Below, in pieces: positions 1 to 4,981 of a DNA stretch of 6,251 nucleotides. A program made the position numbers and the translations under genes. Origin of the DNA: Syntrophales bacterium (GTDB lineage Bacteria > Desulfobacterota > Syntrophia > Syntrophales > UBA2210); assembly GCA_028715865.1 (NCBI GenBank), contig JAQUQY010000089.1, positions 1 to 6,251 on the forward strand, given 5' to 3'. A model generated the notes under the pieces. The model was given only the letters and a program-made list of their open reading frames with translations. It had not been told where the DNA came from and did no database searches. Every line of letters begins with the position of its first letter. Position 1 is the first letter of the stretch.

Positions 1-622
1 ACTTGCCCAGGCGGTTAGAGTCGGGAGAGCGAAAGGGCCAGGTTATCTTGAAGGAAAAAAAATCCCGCACAAGGTCTTTCAGTGGACCCTCCTCGATCCG
101 TGAGGAATCTGGTACTTCTCCGAGGGCCTCCGACAAATGACGAAAATATTCCTTAATCAGGTCTATGTCGGTAATGGCCAACCCGTAGAGATACCAGTCG
201 TCAATTGAGTTTACCACAGCCAGCTGTTCAGTCCGTGTCAGGTAGTGGTAGCTTGGGCAGAAATGGCCCTCGCAGAGCTCCTGTCCATAAAAGGAAATAT
301 CTCGCAGGTCGGCTCCCCCGTTCTGAAATGGATGGAGGAGGCAGCCAACCCTGTGGCGGGTCTCGTCTAGAAAGCCGAGATATTCGCAACAGTAGATAAC
401 TTCGTAACGTTTATCCTGTGATTCCATTGAGGTTATGATGTCCGCGAAGATTTTCAGGTCGTCCCGGCTCCGAACTGTCTCATGATATATAGCTGTTCGT
501 TTCTCCAACCTGTTGGCAAGAGATTCCCTGGTGCTGTCCAGGTAGTTGTAAAGCCCGCAACATGCGCCGCAGGATTTTTCCGGTCCAGGCTGGCAGAGAT
601 GAATGTCATCCGGTTTCAACAT
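1..622 (-). CDS. Cys-rich conserved protein of unknown function, 3' end cut by window edge
   Basis: An open frame runs from the ATG at 622-620 without a stop to base 1, giving at least 207 residues; its C-terminus lies outside the window. The start is fixed by an in-frame TAA four codons upstream; a GAGG at 635-638 lies 12 bases from the ATG, a rather long spacing. The protein has nine cysteines: C10, then a CGACCG cluster (C18, C21, C22), a C78-C79 pair, C94, and C117/C122 in the motif CEGHFCPSYH. This arrangement, with nearby histidines (H97, H120, H126), suggests metal or Fe-S binding. It is reminiscent of the CxxCxxCC proteins called putative zinc/iron-chelating (YkgJ-like), but the spacing is not identical, so that is only a suggestion. 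There is no signal peptide or membrane segment, so it is probably cytoplasmic. It lies downstream of the nitroreductase homologue on the same strand, but the 153-base gap and its own promoter candidate argue for separate expression. The reading frame is well supported; the function is unknown. Confidence 0.8.
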   Translation of the reverse strand, partial: MLKPDDIHLCQPGPEKSCGACCGLYNYLDSTRESLANRLEKRTAIYHETVRSRDDLKIFADIITSMESQDKRYEVIYCCEYLGFLDETRHRVGCLLHPFQNGGADLRDISFYGQELCEGHFCPSYHYLTRTEQLAVVNSIDDWYLYGLAITDIDLIKEYFRHLSEALGEVPDSSRIEEGPLKDLVRDFFSFKITWPFRSPDSNRLGK

Positions 623-655
623 GGAAGCCCGTTACCTCGTTTCAATGTTGCCGGA

Positions 656-685
656 TCTATACAGCGAAATCACCGTGAATGACAA
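656..685 (-). promoter_or_regulatory. Candidate sigma70-like promoter for the Cys-rich gene
   Basis: On the minus strand TTGTCA (685-680) is followed after 18 bases by TATAGA (661-656). Transcription would start about 25-30 bases before the ATG at 622. This is a visual consensus match only. Confidence 0.4.
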
Positions 686-775
686 GCATCTTCCTGGCGG
701 CTATCCAGCCCGGGGTTGTGTTTAAGGCCTGGTATTTAATTGACATGGCTAGGAAATTATCCAGATATTCTGGCT

Positions 776-1534
776 CTATAGGGTCCCCAGGGGTATGAGA
801 TATATAGTCTGTTCTTTCCCGGCTTCGATGGGAAGGAGTGTATTAACCTTCCGGTCTTGAAAAGCTCCGACGGGGACCCCTCCAAGTCCCAGAGAAACCG
901 CCTGAAGAAGAATATTTTGAGCGATATGGCCTGCTTCCATGTAAATATAGAACATGCTCCTATCGCCATAAGTATGGCTGATACGCTCTGGAATGGCTGT
1001 AATTATCAATACCGCGTCGGCTGTCTTCAAATATTCCTGGCCCAGGCATGCGGCCATGAGGGGAGTCCCGAAATCTCCCTGCTCGACTAACTTAAGGCTG
1101 TGAGAAGCGGGTGCATAGAGATATATGCCATTTGGCAATCCTTCCACATTGTTGACGGCCGCGTAAAGCCGCATTGGATAAGTTGCTCCCGCGGAGGGAG
1201 CCGTTCTAAGCTGCCTTCCGTGAATTGTTTCCGTTACTCCCTGTCCGGAAAAAAGCAACTGCCCCAGCTCTGACAGCGTCATTTCGCGTGATGAATATTT
1301 GCGGACCGAGCGCCTCTGTTGCAACGCTTCCTCCAAAATAATGCCCCTGAATGTCGCCTCCGGCAGTGATATGATGGTTTCTTCCATTACCGACGTCCTC
1401 CCGTACTTGTCTGATTCTCCCTGTCCATCCCGGGCAAAGCCGGCAAGGGGAAGAGAGATAAGGAATCCCGCAAAAAGGACCATGGCTATCTTCAGCCTTG
1501 ATGTTTGTCTTGAAGAAGATGTGGGATTATTCAT
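776..1534 (-). CDS. Exported nitroreductase-fold protein, SagB-type dehydrogenase family
   Basis: A 252-residue flavoprotein-like protein of the nitroreductase superfamily (FMN-dependent oxidoreductases). Family landmarks are RRSVRKY at 74-80 (phosphate-binding Arg/Ser region), APSAGATYP at 112-120, the helix EAGHIAQN at 200-207, GLGGVPVGAF at 216-225, and a terminal YLIPLG strand. These closely follow the SagB/ThcOx-like branch rather than NfsB-type enzymes. Residues 1-34 look like a Sec signal peptide: basic residues R9, R13, K15, a hydrophobic stretch at 16-32, and a possible cut after GFA at 34, with no lipobox Cys. The product is therefore probably periplasmic or membrane-anchored. An upstream in-frame ATG at 1579 would add 15 residues, but the ATG at 1534 has GAGGT (1541-1545) six bases before it and puts the signal peptide at the N-terminus. 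Substrate and reaction are unknown. No azoline cyclase (SagC/SagD) or precursor peptide gene is beside it, so a role in peptide azole formation is not supported here. Confidence 0.88.
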   Translation of the reverse strand: MNNPTSSSRQTSRLKIAMVLFAGFLISLPLAGFARDGQGESDKYGRTSVMEETIISLPEATFRGIILEEALQQRRSVRKYSSREMTLSELGQLLFSGQGVTETIHGRQLRTAPSAGATYPMRLYAAVNNVEGLPNGIYLYAPASHSLKLVEQGDFGTPLMAACLGQEYLKTADAVLIITAIPERISHTYGDRSMFYIYMEAGHIAQNILLQAVSLGLGGVPVGAFQDRKVNTLLPIEAGKEQTIYLIPLGTL

Positions 1535-1577
1535 TTCTTTACCTCGCCTCATAGCTCGCCCGCTTCCGCTACGAAAC

Positions 1578-1604
1578 ATTATCAGAAGGCCGGGAATCCT
1601 TCAA
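1578..1604 (-). promoter_or_regulatory. Candidate promoter for the nitroreductase-family gene
   Basis: On the minus strand TTGAAG (1604-1599) is followed after 15 bases by GATAAT (1583-1578). The spacing is short. A GAAGG/CCTTC inverted repeat (1585-1589 and 1598-1602) sits in the spacer and overlaps the -35 box, which could be an operator. This would give a leader of roughly 35 bases to the ATG at 1534. Confidence 0.3.
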
Positions 1605-1661
1605 GGCCATTAGCGGGAGAATTACAAAAACCTGGAATTGCTAGATAAATTTAAGTAATGC

Positions 1662-1685
1662 TTGACATAGTGCTGTTATTATAGT
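1662..1685 (+). promoter_or_regulatory. TTGACA and TATAGT boxes with non-standard spacing upstream of the permease
   Basis: A perfect TTGACA (1662-1667) and a TATAGT (1680-1685) lie upstream of the permease gene but only 12 bases apart, too close for normal sigma70 use. The two may be parts of different promoters. The minus strand of the same AT-rich patch reads TATAAT (1683-1678) and could serve as a -10 for the divergent gene. The patch probably holds promoter elements; the exact start site is not clear. Confidence 0.3.
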
Positions 1686-1704
1686 TGCTTACATCGAAAG
1701 CAGG

Positions 1705-1729
1705 ACATTTTTCCTTCCGGAAAAAATGT
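1705..1729 (+). repeat. Inverted repeat in the leader of the permease gene
   Basis: ACATTTTTCC (1705-1714) can pair with GGAAAAAATGT (1719-1729) across a TTCC loop, with one A bulged. It ends one base before the AAGGAG ribosome binding site (1731-1736). It could be an operator palindrome or an RNA hairpin that affects ribosome access. It is not followed by a T-run and is not a terminator for the plus strand. Confidence 0.5.
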
Positions 1730-1747
1730 TAAGGAGCCCGCAGCTCG

Positions 1748-3463
1748 ATGACCAGGCGGAAAAAACCGGCTAACCTTATCTATGATGTAGATGAAAACCC
1801 TGGTATGGGCGCCCTCATTCTGCTGGGTTTCCAGCACATATGCGTTCTTACCATCGCCTTTGTCACCCCCGTGCTTATCATCGACGCCATCGGTGGAAAA
1901 ACGGAGGACGCCCGTCATCTCATCAGCATGGCCATGATTGTTACGGGCGCGGCAACCATAATCCAGGGCCTCAAGCGGGGCCCTGTCGGGTCGGGGTACC
2001 TCTGTCCCCTGGTGAACGGGCCGGCCTTTCTCTCCGCGTCGATTCTCGCCGGCAAAACAGGAGGTCTCTCGCTCATCTTCGGGATGACCTTTATAGGCGG
2101 CTTGTTCGAAGCTGCTTTTTCCCGCCTGGTGTCACGATTGCGTTCCGTTTTCCCCTCAGAGGTGACGGGGACCATTGTTGCCATGGTGGGCATTGAAGTC
2201 ATACCCTTTGGTGTGAAGCGTTTCTTCGGCGTCGATGCCCTGCATCCGGTTCTCAATCCCACAGCGGTCCTTGTTGCTGTCATTACCCTTTGCGTCATGG
2301 TGGGACTTACGGTCTGGGGGAAGGGGAAGTTCCGCCTTTATTCCGTTCTTATAGGAATGCTTACGGGTTATGCGGCGGCTTTGGCGCTGGGTATGTTTGG
2401 ACGGGAACAGGCTGATATTGTTGTAGCATCACAGTGGTTTTCAGTGCCGGCCTTCGGGTTCTACGGGATGAGCTTCAGCGCGGTGCTGATCATTCCTTTT
2501 GTCGTTGCAGCTCTTTCGTCGGCGCTCAAGACCATGGGAGATCTAAGCACCTGCCAGAAGATCAATGACGCAAGCTGGAAACGCCCGGACATGAAGTCCA
2601 TAAGCAAGGGCATTCTCGCCTGCGCAACTGGCAATATACTTTCAGGGCTAACGGGCGCCCTGGGACAATCTCCTTCATCGAGCAACATAGGTCTTTCCAT
2701 TGCCACCGGTGCAACGAGCCGAACCATCGCCTACGCCACGGGCACCCTTCTCATTGTTCTTGCTTTTCTTCCAAAGATAGCGTCTTTTTTCGTTATCATG
2801 CCCACGCCGGTCATGGGAGCGAGCCTTGTATTTGCCGCCAGCTTCATGGTTATCGCTGGTATCCAGATCATGACGTCACGCATGATAGATGTGAGAAAAA
2901 CATTCGTTATAGGAACAGCCATTGTTTTTGGTCTAAGCGTTGACTTCATTCCAGGACTCTATGCCGACATTCCCGACGCCATACAGCCTTTTTTCCAGTC
3001 ATCTCTTTCGCTTGCAACCGTGACCGCCATTGTTCTCAATCTGTTTATGAGGATAGGGATCTCAAAGACCGCGAGCATTGAGCTTATGCCTGGAACTGAT
3101 TCTTCGGAGAAAATCTTTGCCTTTATGCAGCGCCAGGGCGGCCTTTGGGGAGCCATGCCCGATGTTATTTCCCGGGCCGCCTCCTCGGTGAACGAAGTCC
3201 TTGAGTCTATAACGTCCGCGTCTATTTCCCGGGGACCTCTCAAGGTGGATCTTTCCTTCGATGAATTCAATGTTGAAGTGGAAATAACCTATAAGGGGGA
3301 GCCCCTGGTGTTTCCCGAAACCAGGCCCTCCGATGAAGAGCTTCTGGAAAGTCCCGAAAACCTGGCGAGGTTGTCCGGCTTCATTATTCGCATGAACACA
3401 GACAGGGTCGAATGGGACCTTAAGGACGGCTTATGCCGCGTCAGGCTTCATTATGACCACTGA
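1748..3463 (+). CDS. NCS2/NAT-family (xanthine/uracil permease-like) transporter fused to a degenerate GHKL-like domain
   Basis: A 571-residue inner-membrane protein. Residues about 18-440 hold many hydrophobic segments matching the nucleobase-ascorbate transporter fold. The family signature N-x-G-x4-T-G is present at 313-321 (NIGLSIATG), preceded by S312 where Q, E or P is usual. The helix-8 motif reads ALKTMGD, with K261 where family members have a substrate-binding Glu (E241 in UraA). Residues about 455-571 are soluble and absent from ordinary NCS2 permeases. The stretch 482-523 resembles an RsbW/HATPase_c core: an N-box-like helix NEVLES (482-487), a beta hairpin, and YKGEP (515-519) in place of the D-x-G-x-P box. 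The Mg-binding Asn and the Asp of that box appear to be missing. The ATG is preceded by AAGGAG (1731-1736). Family membership is firm; transport of a nucleobase is doubtful given the lost acidic residues, and the domain identity at the C-terminus is an inference. It stands alone, divergent from the nitroreductase homologue. Confidence 0.9.
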   Translation: MTRRKKPANLIYDVDENPGMGALILLGFQHICVLTIAFVTPVLIIDAIGGKTEDARHLISMAMIVTGAATIIQGLKRGPVGSGYLCPLVNGPAFLSASILAGKTGGLSLIFGMTFIGGLFEAAFSRLVSRLRSVFPSEVTGTIVAMVGIEVIPFGVKRFFGVDALHPVLNPTAVLVAVITLCVMVGLTVWGKGKFRLYSVLIGMLTGYAAALALGMFGREQADIVVASQWFSVPAFGFYGMSFSAVLIIPFVVAALSSALKTMGDLSTCQKINDASWKRPDMKSISKGILACATGNILSGLTGALGQSPSSSNIGLSIATGATSRTIAYATGTLLIVLAFLPKIASFFVIMPTPVMGASLVFAASFMVIAGIQIMTSRMIDVRKTFVIGTAIVFGLSVDFIPGLYADIPDAIQPFFQSSLSLATVTAIVLNLFMRIGISKTASIELMPGTDSSEKIFAFMQRQGGLWGAMPDVISRAASSVNEVLESITSASISRGPLKVDLSFDEFNVEVEITYKGEPLVFPETRPSDEELLESPENLARLSGFIIRMNTDRVEWDLKDGLCRVRLHYDH

Positions 3464-3513
3464 ACCGAAAGAGCAGGCGATTGCAGCTGTGAGGTTCAAG
3501 CATTTGTAAAACC

Positions 3514-3557
3514 GGAGGTTAAGAGTTAATACGCCATAGAAAACTCCTTAACCTGCC
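3514..3557. repeat. Imperfect inverted repeat between the permease and the small membrane protein gene
   Basis: The left arm GGAGGTTAAGAGTT (3514-3527) pairs with AACTCCTTAACCTGCC (3542-3557) with two single-base bulges and a loop of 14 bases. It starts about 50 bases after the permease stop. There is no T-run on either side, so it is not a classical intrinsic terminator. It could protect the 3' end of the mRNA or be a relic of an element. The rest of 3464-3640 holds nothing I can name. Confidence 0.5.
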
Positions 3558-3640
3558 CGGATTGAAATGGATTAAGCGGCTTGATAAGTAAGGCCCCGGG
3601 GAATGGGTTTGGTAAAAGCAGCCAAGGGAGTCTTATTTTC

Positions 3641-3967
3641 CTATCTTTGTGTTTTGTATCCCCTGAAGCCGGTCAATTGTTCATCACCCAGGTAGTATCG
3701 TCCGCCCTCCACCATTCGAACCACATCGAGCTTTATGAGTTCCTCTAGCGCCTTCGGACGGTAATCGCGCAAACCTAAATTGATCATCTTGCCTTTGGCA
3801 TAGGGCAGTTCCGCCGCTGATTCCGGGTCGAAGGCCTTATTGCTCTTAAGGTCCCGAATGATGGTGTCAAAGGCCCTCTTCATTTTCCAGGCGGCGATCC
3901 GGAGGGAAAGGAACAGCGCTCCTGCGACAAAAATAATCAAGAGAATGGTCTTGAAGGCTTCCGGCAT
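3641..3967 (-). CDS. Small single-pass membrane protein of unknown function
   Basis: A 108-residue protein starting at the ATG 3967-3965. The open frame continues to a TTG at 4054, but the extra 29 residues are polar and low in interest; the ATG has a purine-rich AAGGGAGAG tract upstream, somewhat distant, and places the membrane helix at the N-terminus. Residues about 6-26 form one hydrophobic segment, followed by basic residues (K28, K30, R31), which predicts a cytoplasmic C-terminal part. That part has a compact region around 73-97 (LGLRDYRPKALEELIKLDVV then a RYYL strand) that reads like a small winged-helix fold, similar in look to helix-turn-helix DNA or protein binding modules. This fold guess is mine and untested. 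The gene is divergent from rpsT and convergent with the permease, with no partner on its strand. I do not recognise a named family. Confidence 0.7.
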   Translation of the reverse strand: MPEAFKTILLIIFVAGALFLSLRIAAWKMKRAFDTIIRDLKSNKAFDPESAAELPYAKGKMINLGLRDYRPKALEELIKLDVVRMVEGGRYYLGDEQLTGFRGYKTQR

Positions 3968-4068
3968 CAGCGATTCTTCTCTCCCTTGTCTTTGCTGTAT
4001 TCCGGCTGATTCTACCAGAAATGATATCCCTTTAAAAAGGGTTTGTTCAGGCAAACGTCATTTTCGGC

Positions 4069-4095
4069 TTGACATGGCGGGGAGCCTGCTATAGT
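4069..4095 (+). promoter_or_regulatory. Promoter of rpsT
   Basis: TTGACA (4069-4074) is a perfect -35 box; TGCTATAGT (4087-4095) is an extended -10 with TATAGT at 4090-4095. The spacer is 15 bases, short, which the TG extension may compensate. Transcription would start near 4102, giving a leader of about 40 bases to the TTG start of rpsT. Confidence 0.7.
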
Positions 4096-4131
4096 AACGG
4101 ACTTTCAAATCAACCTTAAATGAGCGAAAGG

Positions 4132-4136
4132 AAGGA
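4132..4136 (+). promoter_or_regulatory. Ribosome binding site that sets the rpsT start at TTG 4144
   Basis: AAGGA lies seven bases before the TTG at 4144-4146. The in-frame ATG at 4120 lies upstream of this site and has no Shine-Dalgarno match of its own, so the TTG is the start. Confidence 0.85.
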
Positions 4137-4143
4137 CACGGAG

Positions 4144-4419
4144 TTGGCAACTCACAAGTCAGCCGAAAAGAGAAGCCGCCAAAATGAACGCAGGCGGCAG
4201 AGAAACGTAGCCACCAAATCCCACGTCAAAAAAAGGGTTAAGACGGTCATTGCTTCTGTCGATTCAAAAGATGAAGGAAATGCAAAAGAAATGCTTCTTT
4301 CCGCTGTGAAAGTCATTGACAAGGCCGCAGGCAAGGGCGTACTTCACAAAAATACAGCAAGCCGAAAGATTTCAAGGCTTACGAAAAAAGTAAACGCTCT
4401 GTCTAAAACGGCTGGCTAA
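4144..4419 (+). CDS. rpsT: 30S ribosomal protein S20
   Basis: Encodes the primary 16S rRNA-binding protein S20 of the small subunit. From the TTG start the product is 91 residues, the usual S20 length, and begins MATHKSAEKRSRQNERRR, the standard S20 N-terminus. Lys and Arg are abundant throughout, and the family's two-thirds segment KAAGKGVLHKNTASRKISRL is intact. Starting at the ATG 4120 would add eight residues (MSERKDTE) not found in S20 and would skip the AAGGA site, so TTG 4144 is preferred. E. coli rpsT also uses UUG, and there the weak start is tied to autogenous control by S20; the same may hold here. The gene is monocistronic as far as visible, with its own promoter, and its stop overlaps the stop of lptE on the opposite strand. 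Confidence 0.97.
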   Translation: MATHKSAEKRSRQNERRRQRNVATKSHVKKRVKTVIASVDSKDEGNAKEMLLSAVKVIDKAAGKGVLHKNTASRKISRLTKKVNALSKTAG

Positions 4420-4928
4420 AATCCTGACATCATGCTTCTATATGCCCGTTCCGCAAGGTCATTAGAGAGCTTTCTAAGCGCCGCCGTTCGATTCCTCTCT
4501 GTGATGCCCGGGTCATCGCTTACCAGGTAGGTTTCATATCCCGAGAAGTTACTCTGAGACCAGAGTATTCCTCCTCCCCGTTCCTTGAAGATTACATCCA
4601 TACGCATATAAATTCTGTCTTCAATAGCGCTATCAGCTACGGTATATGTGGCTCGGGAGCTGCGTATGTCGATAACTGTTCCCGATACCAGGGCGTCGCA
4701 TGTTTCCGCGCTTCCGGCAATCGCAAATCGACCACTCCGCCTGAACTGGTCAATAAAGTCGTTTCTAACGTAGTTTTCAATCAGGGCTTCGGAGGTGGAA
4801 TTGTTGAAGGGCGCCACGTATACTTCCCGTACAGACGGGTCAATGTTATCTCCACTTCCGGCAAAGTGGTATCCGCATGATGCCGGCATAAGCAAGCATA
4901 GAACAAGAATAAATAATTTCTTTATCAT
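4416..4928 (-). CDS. lptE: LPS-assembly lipoprotein LptE
   Basis: Encodes a 170-residue lipoprotein. LptE plugs the LptD beta-barrel in the outer membrane and helps deliver lipopolysaccharide to the surface. The sequence starts MIKKLFILVLCLLMPASCGYHF: a basic n-region, a hydrophobic core and a lipobox-like PASC with the acylated Cys at 18, followed by the CGYHF that marks this family. The Pro at -3 is unusual for a lipobox. The mature part has the VYVAPFNN strand and NRTAALRKLSNDLAERAY helix typical of LptE/DUF-type LPS assembly proteins. The chosen ATG (4928) has GGGAG (4937-4941) eight bases upstream; an in-frame ATG at 4967 would add 13 polar residues before the signal peptide and lacks a good site. 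It follows leuS by 53 bases on the same strand, a linkage seen in many Proteobacteria, and is probably cotranscribed with it. Confidence 0.93.
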   Translation of the reverse strand: MIKKLFILVLCLLMPASCGYHFAGSGDNIDPSVREVYVAPFNNSTSEALIENYVRNDFIDQFRRSGRFAIAGSAETCDALVSGTVIDIRSSRATYTVADSAIEDRIYMRMDVIFKERGGGILWSQSNFSGYETYLVSDDPGITERNRTAALRKLSNDLAERAYRSMMSGF

Positions 4929-4981
4929 TCCTTTTTCTCCCTGGATAGCGGCGCTTTGGCCGTTCATTTACGGAAGCGTTT

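Noticed and set aside
205..682. Two short plus-strand open frames (205-399 and 482-682)
   Set aside because: They lie antisense to the continuous Cys-rich minus-strand frame (1-622), lack ribosome binding sites and have no recognisable protein features.
761..773. CCAGATATTCTGG as a terminator of the nitroreductase gene
   Set aside because: The stem is only five base pairs and there is no T-run after it on the minus strand.
757..969. Frameshifted extension of the nitroreductase C-terminus in another frame
   Set aside because: The main frame already ends with the family's closing strand YLIPLG, so no frameshift is needed.
776..1534. Part of a thiazole/oxazole-modified peptide cluster
   Set aside because: The protein resembles SagB-type dehydrogenases, but no cyclase, precursor peptide or exporter gene is next to it, and it has a signal peptide.
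1915..3270. Several minus-strand open frames opposite the permease
   Set aside because: They are shadows of the permease coding sequence, rich in Arg and Pro from reverse-complemented hydrophobic codons, with no family resemblance.
4460..4475. TTAGAGAGCTTTCTAA as an rpsT terminator
   Set aside because: The stem is short and AT-rich, has no following T-run, and lies in lptE coding sequence.
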